Translations under genes and position numbers: made by a program
Assembly: GCA_018398765.1 (NCBI GenBank)
Contig: JAHBMJ010000532.1
Coordinates: 48,541 to 112,540, forward strand
Origin: Chromera velia
Lineage: Eukaryota; Sar; Chromeraceae
DNA length: 64,000 nucleotides
Reading direction: 5' to 3'
Notes under the pieces: model-generated
The model's input: only the letters and a program-made list of their open reading frames with translations
Database searches by the model: none
Told to the model about the DNA's origin: nothing
Part shown: piece by piece, positions 11,406 through 24,000 of the stretch
Numbering within the stretch: position 1 is the first letter of the stretch
Layout: each line of letters opens with the position of its first letter

Positions 11406-13753
11406 ACGTGACCTTTTCTTCTTCTGTTCGAGTCTTCTATTGCCATCTCCAACATGCATACTGCTCGTAAGCTCACCAAGCGAGCACTTCAGGGGATCTC
11501 GCGCTTAGCCTTATCTCTAGAGTTGAGTGATTGACGATCTCTTGCATGAACATGGGCTGCTGGGAGCACAACTCCACTCTAGCAAAGCCAACTTCATTTA
11601 TTCATTTATTAGCTTTAGCCTACCTTAAAAACTGTATTCTTTTTTAAGAATTTAATGATCAATAAATTAATCTAAAGCTAAATTTGAAGCTATAAAGAGC
11701 TATACAACTATAGATTTTAAGGTTTTTTATTAATTTTTAATAAAATGATATATTGAAATCTTTATTTTGAAAAAAATATTGTATAGTTGTTATATATGAT
11801 ATGCGCAACGGTACTAATATTAAAACAAAAATAATTGAAAGTCATAAATTAATAGACTTATAACGTGGTCTTTTATTTAAAGTTAAAGTAGAAATGATAG
11901 TAAAAGTCAGATGGTTGCGCTGAACATTGGTAGCCAGCGGAGTCGGTCTTTCATTGATGGCAGCAACGCTTATATTGGATGCAAGTAGATAGGCGGAGGC
12001 AGCTTGCGTCTTGTTTTCTTTTTCATTCAAAGCTTTAAACGTGTGAGAGCCCGATATGTATGCATAATGGGAGGCTCGACAATAGATCGATCGGCGACCG
12101 GGGGGACAGTGGAGGCAGGAATCCTATGGAAGGTCAGATCGGCCTGTAAGGACCTGAGAGAAAACGGGGAGCCCCCGGCGCGGTGGCTGTACCGTTCCCG
12201 TTTCCCCCCTCTTCCTCCATATCCCACTCCAGTTGACTTTCTTCGATCTATCTCGATCTACACCCATTCATCCCTTTTTTTGGTCTCTGCGTTTGCGTCG
12301 TCCGACTCCAGTTGAGAATGGATGCTGCGGGAGTGAAAGATAGAAAACAATTCCTGTGCATGCTTTAAACCCTCTGTTTTCAGACCCCCAGAGGTTTACT
12401 GAAAACAAAACGTACAGGCCATATATTTATTTACATTAAAGTGATGATGATTTCACTTTAAATAAATAATTTAAAACATTAAAACACTTAAAGCAGAAAA
12501 ATTGGAAGTAGAACTGAAAAAAAATTAAGATCACTTTTGAAATGACTTTTCTAGCGTTTTTTGCAGGTTCATTCACCCAATACAGGGTAGTTTTAAAGTG
12601 TTTAAAGGGAAAATTTTAAAGTTTACAATTAAAGTAGGGGTGTCATCACTTTATTTAAAAATTTAAAACTATTGAGATCACGCCTAGCGTATGTCTATGT
12701 GAGTAAGACCAGCCTGAGAGATAGTCTGTACAGGTTTTTGCATTTAGTGGGACTCCTAGTGGGAGTCTGTGGGACTTCTTGTTCTGAGATGCAATTAGCT
12801 GACAGTAGGATGGACAGACTCCCAGCCTGGGGCGATCAAGAAGGAGGAACTTTAGGAGGAATCGGAGGGGCCTGGAGGAACTTCAGTCAGATTAGTATTA
12901 TTTTGTGATCTAGGTATAAATATTGACTCCTTTAGGACTCCTTAAATCTAGCCTTAGATAATGTTTATAAATTTTTTATTTCCAAAAATTTAGTAAAGAA
13001 GATAAGGACAGGTCCGGACAGCTAGTATTCATTTTTAATCTAATTTATCATTCTAAACTTAATAAATAATTGTTTATTTTTTTTACTTAATGACTCGGAC
13101 TATAACCATCGGAACATTCAGTTAAATTCAAGCTTGTTTTTAATGTAAAAGCACTGGCATGCGTTACAAAGCGATAAACTTACGATGCGTGTTGTCTAAT
13201 AATGCTACTGATACTCGTGCTAAGTATTTATTGTTGTTCCTTCTTTTCAAGGATTGCTTCATGCATTGCTCTTCTTGAATGGTGTTCACTATATGCACAG
13301 TAATGCACAGAAACAGATGAGAAAGCACGGGAACAAGATTTGTTCCATTCAATCTACATGGTGTCAGACTCACAGTCAAAGCTAGCCGTGGATGGCCTCA
13401 ATGTTCTGTGCACACACCCTTATAGAGAGTACAGGCTGAGGGTTTCTCCCCCTCAATACAGTCCAGCAGAAGGATATCCATGCATGAGGGGAAGTGGTGT
13501 GTTTCTCGATTTGCAAATGTCTCTCTGTACAAAAGAGAATGACTCAGGGCATGGAATGGGTAGAGACTGCTGAGCATAAGCGAGATGAAGCTCTCTCTTG
13601 TTCTCTTCTGAACGAGAAGAAAGCAGCCCCCTCCAAACGAACGGTGCAGTATGTTGATTCCGTTTGCTTGCTTGACCTTGTGGCACATCAGTCTCTTCCC
13701 CCTTCTTTCCCTAGCTCCCTCTGTCTCCAAGCACTCACTCACTCCCTGATGGA
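11406..13753. other. AT-rich intergenic region
   Basis: The 3' flank of the LINE fragment is followed by AT-rich DNA (11580-12000 and 12390-13200) around a GC-richer island at 12050-12310. A short hairpin (TTAAAGTGA and its complement) lies near 12436-12461. Short frames at 12004-12315 and 12672-12908 have no recognisable features. The end of this stretch is the 3' flank of the SF-assemblin gene. Confidence 0.5.
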
Positions 13754-14686
13754 TCAGTACCCCCCTCCCAGATGAGGGGCCTGTCTGGAGTCGCCAGGGG
13801 GGGGACGGACCTGTGCTTGGCCGGGGCTTCTGACCTGAGCGGTGACACTGACGGAGTAGCCCCCAGAGGGAGACGGCTGGAAGTACCCGCCTTCCTGTTG
13901 CTGCAACTGCACCGCACCGGCTGCCGGGGCCCCTCCCTGTGCGCTCTGCTGCCCAACAGCGGTGTAGTGGTCCGCTCTGCCGGTGCCGGGGTACCCGAAG
14001 GGCTGCGTGGGCCCAGAGGAGGGGGGCGGGGCGGCAATCTGGCGGCTGTCCTGCGGTGCGATTCCCGAAGCTCCCCCCTGTACGGAGCTCATCAGGTTAT
14101 GCTGTTTCTGTTGCTGCATGGCATTGCGTGCCCGTCCCCTGGAGACGTCCCTTATGGCCTCCCTCTCCATCTGGAGGGACAGACCGGGATACTCAGAGAC
14201 TAGAGGGGCAAACATAGCCTCAACTCTGTTGCCTGCATGGAGAGACGAACAGAATGGAGGGAGGCATGGATGGTCTCAATGCCAGGAAGGATGCCAAAAG
14301 ACCAAAGGACGAAAAAGGCAAAGGGTCACAGAGAAGCACGAAAAGAGCTGGAGGTGAAGGCGACAGAAAAAGAAGACAATCAAATTGGGCTTTATCCGAT
14401 ACGCCCAAGGACACGAAAGAAAAGAGAGTGGCGCCATGCGGTGCATGACGAAGACGAAATTCGGGAGAGCGTTGGTGAAAAAGAGTGGCTGGACACCCCC
14501 ATCAGAATCTCGCATCAAGTCCATCAGCATGTGCAGGGAAAAGAAAGAGACCGAAAGCCAATGATTGAAAACATCTCCAGAAGACAGTCAACTCTGGTAC
14601 CTTGGCCCTTTCGCTTTCTCTATGAAGTGTTCCGAGCAAAATATTAAAGATTCATGCCGAAAGACCGTTCGGAAGGACAGAAACGA

Positions 14687-14717
<31 letters not shown>

Positions 14718-15775
14718 TACAGACAGACAGACAGATAGAGACATAAGAACCCACACGTCTCTTCCAGAAGATGGAGCAGTTGATCTTCCACGCGTTGCCG
14801 TTCCTCCCTCTCGGCCTGATTCAGTGGGGAGGGAAGAAAGGGGAGGGCGTGACGCACACGGGCGGGTCATGAGAGTGCACATTCGTGTGGCAACGACCAG
14901 CCAGACAACTTCGCTGGTCTTCGCATCCTGTCATGATCAAGAGCTCTCGTTCCCTTTCATTCTTCATTCCTTAACACTCACACACACAGTCTTCAAAGAC
15001 ATTGCACAGGCAGGTAGCTTCTCTTCTGGTCCAGATGCACGATTGGAAACAAGCAGAGCGTCCCTCCCTTCTCTGACTGACTGACTGACTGACTGACTGA
15101 CTGACGCACATTCAGCTCGGCCGTAATAGTCAGACAGAGCTCTTGAAGATTCCTGCAGGCAGGCAGGTACGGATTAGGGTGCGATCAGGCAGGATGGCAG
15201 ACAGGGACTGGGACGTAGTAAAGGTAGGCTTGTCTGTAGAAAGGAAGAGAGAAATGCAGTGGGTCAAGGGCAAAGGAGAATGCAAACAGTTGGGCATCAA
15301 GGGGCACGAAAAGGAAAAAAGAAAACGGAGGGCGCACAGCAAAAGGGAAGAGAGGAGAGGAGAAAAGAGAGGAGAGGAGAGAACAGAAGGCCGACTTCAT
15401 GGTGGTCCCCTCCTGGTGTTCGCGGATCTGCAGTCATCCATTCACGCATTCACTCATCCAATCAGTAATGCACTCACTTACTCACCTTGACCTGCGTAGA
15501 TAAATGAGGGAAGTAGGCAAAATGCTTGGGAAGGAGAAGAGAAGGACCCCTGAGCGGTGTGCTCTCTCGGGCAGTCTCTCTATCAGTCCACACAGAGAGC
15601 AGATCGAAAATTGTGAACGAAAACGACAGGCCGAGGGATCCCCTCTTTTTTCTCTTTCTCCCCCTGCCTTCACAAGGAGGTGCGAACAGCACATTGTAAC
15701 GACCCCTCCGACCAAACCTCTCTCTCTCTCCCTCCCTCCCTCCCCATCTATCTGTCTATCTATTTATGTCTGCCA

Positions 15776-15820
<45 letters not shown>

Positions 15821-18194
15821 CTGCACACACACGGATACACACAGAGAGATCCACTACACCTACAGACCCTTCGCTCCTCGTCCAGACTCTCTCGCACCTT
15901 CGACAGCTCTGTAGACACTCAGGGAAACAAAAAGGCGAAACGAAAAAGCATATTTGAAGGATCACCTTTCAGGCCGCCCAGAAAGCATCAAATCAAGTAA
16001 AAGGACAGTAAGACGGGGGCCCGATCCGACAGCCAGCACTTCAACGACGAACAGATCCACCAAGAGAAAACCGAGGACATGCAGGCTTCACAAGAATGAG
16101 CCGGGATGCCACTTTGAAAAACTTCACTGCGACAAGAGATATGGCGAAGACCAGGCACAAGGAAGGCTCAAGATTCTGATTGTCTCCTTCAACAAACCCC
16201 CCGCTTACAACCAACCGTCCTCTATCGCCTCCTCCAGTTTGCCTCCCTTCTCGATCCTCGACTCCTTCTCGTTCTCCACGGCCTCAAACAGACGCCTCAC
16301 CTCTCCCCCCACAGTCGACAAGTGATCCTCCAAAGCCTCTCCACGAGCTGCAGACAAAACGATACACAGACAGGTCCAGCAGAAAAGTGCAGAAGGGCCC
16401 TCAGTGTGTTGTTCAGAAAAGAAGGAAAAAAATTCGATCTTCAAAAAGAGCATCAACTCAAAAGCAAAGGTGACAAATGATCTTTACAGCGGCCTGCCCG
16501 CAGAGTAAGTGAAGAATAGTGCATTGTTGCTTTTGGTACGATTTTCAAAACCACAGGTTGGTGCACTCTTGCATGCACGCCAAAAATTGCTGACTGACCT
16601 GCTGCCTCCCTTCCCACCTCCTCCCTCACTCCATGGGCGAATTCGTTCATGGCTCGGTCAAGCTCTGCCTCTCCGTCCCTCCTTGCCTGCAGAGGGCAGA
16701 AAGCGGAAGAGAAGGAAAAATCAGCTGAAGAAGAGACAAAAGGAGAGGGAGAGAGAAATAGGGGGGGAGGGGAGAAAGACAGAGACAGAGACAGACGTAT
16801 CACTTCTTTTTTCCCTTTTTTCCTTCGTTTTCCTTTTGAGACAGAGACAGATGGACAGAGAACCCTCCACGATGTCTTTCTATCGTCTGGAGGTACATTT
16901 TTTCAACCGAAGAGATCAGTCCTTTCTTTTGTGTCTGCCTCACTGCCCCCCTTCCTCCTTCCAACTATGGCGGGACAGACGCGGCACGAGCCTCATTGCT
17001 TCCCTGCCCCCCTGACTGACTGACTGACGCACGCTTCTGATTCCGTTGAGGTCTAGTTGGAAAGAGGATTCGAGGAGTTTGACCTCCTTCGCCCTCCTCT
17101 CCTCGAGGATCTCTCTGCCCAGCCGTTCCGTCTCCACACCCTCAATCAGCTTCCCGATCTGCTCCTGGGCAAGCTGCGAGGCTCCCTCCAGGGGGATAGA
17201 AGCGAGCAAAGGAGCGAAAGAAATTGCGAAGAAGTGAGAGAACAAAGGAAGAAGCGCAGCAAAGCTTGGCGAATCAGAGAACGATTGAGATAATGGTGTC
17301 TGTGTAAAAGAGAAAAAGGGGACAGCTGGACACAGAAGAAGCACGATTTCCCACGGGCTGCCTTGACTCAACGTGTGCGCTTCTTGCCAGGTGCGTAGAA
17401 ACCGAAAGCGACATCCACAAGTTGACAAGAGGCGCTCTGGAAAAATCATCCACCGACTTTCGAGGCCGTTACTCTTCATCGCCTTCATACTCGTCAATCA
17501 TTTCATGTTCACTGCCCAACCAAGAATTCGCGGTGAGCCGCACGCAGGTCAATCACGCCCCTCCCCCTGAGCGGCTGACCTTGAATTTTGTTTCCTCTGC
17601 CACCTGCATCCTGGACAGTCTCTCTTCCAGTCCCTTCACCTGGCACTCCAAGGAACTCTGCTGGGCTGTGCGTCTCTGCGTTTACTCAGAGAAAAGGGGG
17701 GAGCGGTGGCAAGAATGTGGACAAGCGACTGAAGCCTCGCTTTACGAGTCGCGAACAGGAAAAAGCCCGATACAAGAGGCAAGGAAAAAGAATGAAGGGT
17801 AAGTAGCAGGACAAAAGAAAAAAGTGTCGCTTCCCTGCTCGAACGGAGTGAGGCCGAAAAGCTACTGAAGAAGAGCCGAAGCAGAAAGGGTGCGAGAGGG
17901 AGAACGGGCGGGGGGATTCATATGAAAGGAGGGGTGCAGAATTTGCGGAGACGGGCATCGAAGAAAATGAAGAGTGAGATGGAATGAAAATGAGACGGGC
18001 AGGGTAGACGGCGACAAACAGAGAAACTGAGCAATATTGACGACAGAAGGAACGAGAAGAAAAAGCCAGGGCTGGAGTTTACGGGGGGAAACCCGAATAA
18101 GGAGAGGAAGTAGACGGCTATGACTCTCCCATTGACGAACCGCGGAGACGTCATTGATGGTTCCCTGGAGCCCATTCAACATATCGGCGAGACT
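13754..18194 (-). CDS. SF-assemblin (striated fibre assemblin), N-terminus missing
   Basis: Eight exons join in phase on the minus strand: 18194-18141, 17675-17580, 17173-17033, 16686-16599, 16347-16209, 15152-15110, 14815-14755 and 14232-13754. They encode a continuous charged heptad-type coiled coil (for example LEERLSRMQVAEETKFK and EILEERRAKEVKLLESSF). It ends in the block AEREERQRVEDQLLHLLEE followed by TCNRVEAMF, which is the signature end of SF-assemblins. The TGC codon of that signature is rebuilt exactly across the last intron. SF-assemblin forms striated basal-body rootlets in algae and, in apicomplexans, the fibre that links the centrosome to daughter-cell budding. Unusually, the family end is followed by a Gln/Gly/Pro-rich tail of about 130 residues. 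The first exon with the start codon was not identified; it must end in phase 0 upstream of 18194. A 6-nt micro-exon at 15486-15491 is possible. Confidence 0.85.
15069..15108. repeat. (GTCA)n repeat abutting a 5' splice site
   Basis: On the gene strand the intron after exon 15152-15110 opens GTGCGTCAGTCAGTCAGTCA and continues as GTCA units. A similar run follows the donor at 17032. The repeat begins within a few bases of the splice site. Confidence 0.8.
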
Positions 18195-19812
18195 CTGCAT
18201 TCAAATCAGGCGAGGCGACAGGCACACAACATAGTCATGTGCGTGAGAAGGTGTGGCACAGACAGATTTGATGGTGCAGACTGATGGCCAAGTGAGGAGA
18301 AGGAAGCCTAAGCTTTGGGAGGAAACCTTGAGCGGAACAAAGCATTCAGCAGAGAGAAGCTGAAAGAGAGAGTCAATTGACTGACCCGAATCCGCTGCGA
18401 ATTCGGAGAAGCCGGTCGGGCTGCACAGAGGAGAAAGGGCAATTGGTAGGACATTTATCTAGAGCCAAGGGAGAGGAGAGAGCAAAGGGCAGAAAGGGAC
18501 ACCAATCGGTTCGTGAGGTCCTCACCCTGCTGAAAAGACATCGTGCGTGGACGGTTCTCTGCACACGTAAGACAGAGGGGACTGCGCTGGTGGCGTTGCG
18601 CCCTCTTTGCACAAGAAGTGAGTGCGGCAAACACCCAATTCCTACGTGGAGGCCTTGCAGCTCAGAAAAAGATGATCAGGGGGTCGGAAGTTTAACTGGG
18701 TCACTATCGCAAGGGCCTCTGCAGTACTGAAGAAATTGAGAAGACGCAAAAAAACATACCAGACTAGGGGACGAAGTGCACTTAGAATAATGGAGGTGAG
18801 TCACTGGAGGACGTGGAGACCAATCCGGCCGTTTCGTATGCAGTACCGTTACTTTTTTTTTTGAATAGTAAAGCGTTTCTATATGTCACACGGTCACCGG
18901 AAACACACAAGAATCGCCACAAGATACAAGTGAGAAGAGTTGGGGGGAAAACCATACATCCGCGCCGCGCCAGGGCCTGTGGCGGCCCGGCGGCCCGGCG
19001 ACCCGGCCGCCCGGCGGCGGGTTCAATGTACAAGCACTGAGCTTAAGCATCTCCCAGTGGTTGTTTAAGTACGTGAAAGTTAGTGAAAGTACGTGGTTTA
19101 GTCTGAGAAGTTTAGAATCCGCGCATCTCGGGAAAATGAACGTTTTTGATAGTTTTTGATGCCCCTTTGACACTCCAGTCTGTCTTGAAATGGATTTTTT
19201 CATGCTGGCCACGCTTGCGGCGCGGTTCTTTCAAGACTATCTACGCCTTCCACAAAAAATTTCAAGTATACTTTATTTTGGCCGCACCTTCGGCGCGCTA
19301 CCTTCAAGTTAAACCACGTCTGCGGTGCAGACGTTTCAAGTCTGGCTGCGCCTACGGCGCGGCGTTTCAAGTTTATTGGAGTGTCAGAGGGGTTGTTTTT
19401 AATTATTATGGATCTCTTTTTGTCTTCTCTTTCTGTCTGAGCCCGTTTTCTGTTTTAAATTATCACTCCCTTTGTCACTTCACATTTTTTCTTCAGTTAG
19501 TCAATTAATTAAAACAAAAAGAAACAACCCATAAAAAGAGTCTGGGGACGCAGCATGTATGAAAAAACCCTCAATCATCTGAAGAGAGAGGGTTTTGCTA
19601 TCTTTCCCCTCCGCGCATCTCGGGAAAATGAACGTTCTTGTTAAAGAACTTTCTATGAAAAATATAAATTAAATTTCTCTATTTTCTTACCTTTTCTCAG
19701 TCGTTTCAATCTATCTTTTTAAATTATTCTTTCTTTTTCGTGTGTTTTAGCTATAAACGTTACTGAATTTCCTAGAATTTCCACTATTGCCTTAGCTATT
19801 ACCCCTCTGCCA
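18195..19812. other. Upstream of SF-assemblin, then repeat-rich DNA
   Basis: The missing first exon and promoter of the SF-assemblin gene should lie between 18195 and about 18800, but no convincing start was found. From about 18940 the DNA becomes repetitive. A 20-bp string (CGCATCTCGGGAAAATGAAC) occurs twice, near 19119 and 19614. Confidence 0.45.
18955..19375. repeat. GC hairpin motifs in tandem
   Basis: A run of CGGCCCGGC units (18975-19020) is followed by four short palindromes of the form CGC-TACG/TTCG-GCGC at about 19210, 19290, 19325 and 19350, most of them followed by TTTCAAG or a close variant. The arrangement resembles short dispersed repeats of algal organelle genomes, so organellar origin is possible but not shown. 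Confidence 0.5.
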
Positions 19813-20632
19813 CAGAGTTGTTAAGTCCCGACAAACCTAAGTACCGAAATCCGATACCGACCCCCCGATCCAAAATTTTTCGGTACTTTCGGTACGTTTT
19901 CAACACTTTCGGTACTGGCTTTTTTACTCATTCTAAACAGGTTTTTAGAACTCTTTACAGACTGTTTATATGCCGTTAGGACACTGGAATTGTCCATTGT
20001 TCATTCATGCTTATTCCGTGTGTGTATGTTTTATTCATGCGTCAGATCGCACGAGGGAGAAAGTGCAAGAAGCAAAGAAGCAGCGAGGATGAGCCTTCTT
20101 TCCTGCTTTTTCCGTGTGTGTATGTTTTATTCATGCGTCAGATCGCATGAGGGAGGGAGTCTGCGTGTGTCACCAGCCTCTGTGCAAGTCAGTGTATCGT
20201 ATCCGACTCGGCATGATCCGAGTCCATTGTCCGGCCAACCGATTCTAACGTAGCGATACATCTGTTACCATGTATTGCCATGCAGCATGCATCGATCTGA
20301 TTTGATGAGCCTCAAGAACATACATCCTCGATTCATGCAAGCAAACAGTTCTACATATGGGTTTTATGCCTCAATCCATAGACCGTTCTAGAAGACAGAA
20401 GTTGCAAAACAATCAAAAAAGCTAAAAAAGACTTTCTTAATTTTAATTTATCATTGTATTTTGTTTATTTTGTTTTATGAAGTGTGTTTAAATAATATTG
20501 TAACATCAGACTACATGTGATTTTTAAGTTTGAGAGTCATTTAGGTCAGTACTGAAAGATTTGATCCGAAATCCGATACCGACCCCCTCTCTGGTACCGA
20601 GGTACCAAAAGTACCGAGACTTAATAACACTG
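19813..20632. mobile_element. Non-autonomous hAT-type DNA transposon, 820 bp
   Basis: The element is bounded by terminal inverted repeats. The left end reads CAGAGTTGTTAAGTCCCG and the reverse complement of the right end reads CAGTGTTATTAAGTCTCG. An identical 8-bp target duplication CTCTGCCA sits at 19805-19812 and 20633-20640. Eight-base duplications and CAGNG-type ends are typical of hAT elements. It contains no transposase frame. Inside are a direct repeat (CCGAAATCCGATACCGACCC near both ends) and a tandem pair of about 90 bp (near 20018 and 20111). Confidence 0.85.
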
Positions 20633-21812
20633 CTCTGCCAGATGTAGCCAGATGATAGCCAGATGATGTCAGACCAAAAATAAAAAATCATTTAGATGAA
20701 GAAAAGAGGATGTTACGTATACTTTTTATTCAATTGTAAACTGTTTATGGCACACGCTAGACCTGTACAGGCCGGCCGGCGAGGTCTGATGCGTCTAGGC
20801 GCTTTCCTTGGAAGCTGCACATCGGATCGACATTCAGCATTGGGGCGGGAAGCTAATCCTCCGGACATATTAAATTTTTCTAATCCTAGTCCTGATCCTA
20901 GAACTTAATTACTTCACTGTATGTAAGTCGGTTCCAGTGGTTTAAACTTAAAGGATATTAACTTAACTTAGTAACTTGAAGGTTCAAAAAAATGATAAAT
21001 ATCAGTAAATATAAGTTTACATACTAGATTTCAGTAAACATGATAGAATAGCCCAATAGTATGAAGTTACTATGAATAGTATTGACAGTCGATTATCAAA
21101 GCTTAGGGGAAATTCAGGGATTAATATTCTAATACATAGCGGGAAGGCCCTAGGGCGGAACATATCAATCAATCAATCAATCAACATAATGTTCTCATAA
21201 TAATATAATTCAACTAAATATTCAACCTTTATTAAAGCCAATAGCTATTTTAAATAAAAGATCATCTTTAAAAAAAAAATGTATATGTGGGGCTAGATGT
21301 GGTGCACATGCTAATCTCAGGAGATATTAGTAGACAACTTGCCTTATGCACTGCTGAGACTGCTCAATATCAGGTGCCACCGTAAACAGCGAAAGAAAAT
21401 CATGTTTCTTTTGTTTCCGCTCTGAAGTCTGGAGTCTGGACTGCTGTTCTGTCGTTTCAAAGAGAGCAGCAATCCTTCTTTGGAAGCCTGCGGAAGCGTT
21501 CGACACATTCTCTCTACTGTGAAAATTGAAATGCAGTGTGAATCAATCCACCCGGTCTCCACTGAGGGACTGACCACAGTAGACCACAGTGACCAGAGAG
21601 GTCTTGAGCGATGGAGAATGGAGCTTGCTGGAGCTGTGGATCAGAGAGGGCTCTGAGAGCTGCAGGACCAGAGCACTCAAGATGCCTTTCGGTCAACGAA
21701 GAGGAACTCATGAAGGGGAAGCTCCCTTTCCCTCTCCCCCTATCCACACGCACCCTCACAGCTCGGTCGTTCGGTCACTGTGCGTTCAACCTGCCCCACA
21801 GTCTCTTCCTCG
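20633..21812. other. AT-rich intergenic region
   Basis: AT-rich DNA without a gene. It carries one short retroelement-like 3' end (listed separately) and ends in the 3' flank of the RING gene. Confidence 0.5.
21133..21186 (+). repeat. Element 3' end with (TCAA)n tail, copy 1
   Basis: A conserved string (ACATAGCGGGAAGGCCCTAG then GGCGGAACATATC) ends in AATC/TCAA tetranucleotide units. Almost the same string and tail recur at 29874-29940, while the sequences before them differ. This is what 5'-truncated LINE or SINE copies look like. Confidence 0.65.
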
Positions 21813-23937
21813 TCAGAAGCCTGAGTGAGCTCCTACTTGAGCTTCTGGCCCCTCCTGGGAAACCTTTTCAAACTCGTCACACGCGTTGCTTTGTGATTCA
21901 ATTTGAGCAGCTCCGGAGGGACGGCCGCTGCCTTGTTCAGGAATGACCGGACCCCCATGCAAACCCTCACCGTGCCCTCCCGAACTGCCCGCATCCGGAC
22001 CCCTCTGTCTCCCCTCCGTCAACAGACTTCCCTTATTCACACCTGCAGCAGAGGACGGACAGAGCCCTGCCAGAGGAATCTCGAGAACACCCGAGGAACC
22101 TTCCGGCCGCCCGGGGACCGTCACGCTAGGCTGAGAAGAGGCCGAGATGGCTGGAAGAGAGGAGGAGGAAGCAGAGGGGACCTCAGGAGGAGGTGTTTTC
22201 TGAAAAGGCAGAGTCGAGTCGGAGATTTGTAGTGGGGGGACAGGGGAACGGCCTCGGAGGGCTGTTTGCTCAAGATTTGTGGGGGGGTGACTGATGAGAC
22301 ATTCTGTGTCCGACTCGGGCTGTGATTGAACTTCACGTGCGTCAGGGGTCCTGCTGAGGATTCCGGCGGAAGTCCGTTCTTTCACCCCTGTCAGTGCGTG
22401 TTCACGGGGACGGGGGGAGCTCAGAACGGAAGGCGGGCACTGACGAGTGTTGTTGCTGATCATCTCCGTCCTAGTCTCCGTCCTCGCCTCCGTTGCCGAA
22501 AGGCTCAGGACAGGTCGTGTGGTTTGGCGTTTTCTCCTCTCGGGTACTCGACAAATTGTGTTGGAGGCAGAAGGATCTTCACGAGGAGACAAGGGGGGAG
22601 TAGAGGGTATAGGAGACGGGAGCGACGGCGTGGTGGAAGAGGGTCTGTTTTTCGGGGGCGCTCGGTTGGGGGGAGACGGCGTTTGAGGGGAAGAAGATTT
22701 GGGGGGGGGGATGGGACGCTCAGGGGGTCTCTCCGGCACAGATAGAGACAGACTCTGCTGAGTCAGATTCTTTGGAATGCTCGTCCTGTGAATGTGAGTG
22801 AGGTCGGGAACGTCTCTGTTGAACCGTCGGAAAAAGGACGAAAGACTGTTTCTCTCCCGTTGGGCCACCCGTGATGAAGCAGCAGCAATCCGCGTCTCAC
22901 CCCCACCTCTTCGCACATCTGTGCGAGACGATGAGGGGGCATTGTCGGCAGCAGGGGAAGCACCAACTCTTCCGCCACGTGCACCTTCTCCCACCCTCCT
23001 CTCACCGCCCCCTCGCACATCTGTGCGAGACGATGAGGGGGCATTGTCGGCAGCAGGGGAAGCACCAACTCTTCCGCCACGTCTACCTGCTCCCACCCTC
23101 CTCTCACCGCCCCCTCGCACATCTGTGCGAGACGATGAGGGGGCATTGTCGGCAGCAGGGGAAGCACCAACTCTTCCGCCACGTCTACCTGCTCCCACCC
23201 TCCTCTCCCCCCCAACCCCCCTTCGCACTATGAAAGATTCAGCGGGGGATCTTCGCAATGTGAGAGACGACGAGGGGGCATTGTCGGCAGCAGGGGAAGC
23301 ACCAACTCTTCCGCCACGTCTACCTGCTCCCACTCCCCTCTGTTCACGATGATCTACATCGGCACGTAGAGGTGGTACTCCAGAAAAGGGAATCCTGCGA
23401 ACTTGTAGTAGTCCAGAATAGCGATCGCGCATCCTTTCGATGATCATCCCAGAATAGCGAAGGCCGATGATCATCCCCAAAGAGCGAAGGCGCGTATTGG
23501 ACTCATCTTCGGTGGGTTCGATTTGATCGACAACGCTCTGATTCAAAATACGGGAGTTTCGGAGATCGCCGTAGATGCCAGGGAAAGTCTGTCTGCAGAT
23601 GGGGCAGGACTCGTTCTTCCCTAACCATTTTGCGATGCAGACCGTGTGCCAGAAGTGGTTGCAGGGAAGCACGAGAACCTGCAGCGCAGTACCCACTCAC
23701 AAAATGAACCAGACAGCCTATCAGATGCAGACAGGCGAAACGCCATCACCGTTAAGTCAGTCACTTGGTAGCGAGCTCTCAAGCGATCCACAAAGAGGAA
23801 GTCAGTCGGAAAGTCAACCAGAGATTGCATGCAGGGGCAAGCAAACGGAGAGTCCTCGATCAGCGCTGCATGCATGGACTGACCTTGTCCATTGATCTAT
23901 AATCCTCTTGACAGATGTTGCAGGACTGCAGGCAAAG

Positions 23938-24000
<63 letters not shown>

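Noticed and set aside
15486-15491. A 6-nt micro-exon (GTCAAG) in the SF-assemblin gene
   Set aside because: It has a very good acceptor and a GTGAGT donor and would keep the frame, but it is not needed to join the neighbouring exons. Without transcript data it stays a possibility only.
22326-23352. Plus-strand frames opposite the RING gene tail
   Set aside because: They mirror the coding repeats. The minus-strand frame is longer, splices in phase to the RING domain and has the expected composition.
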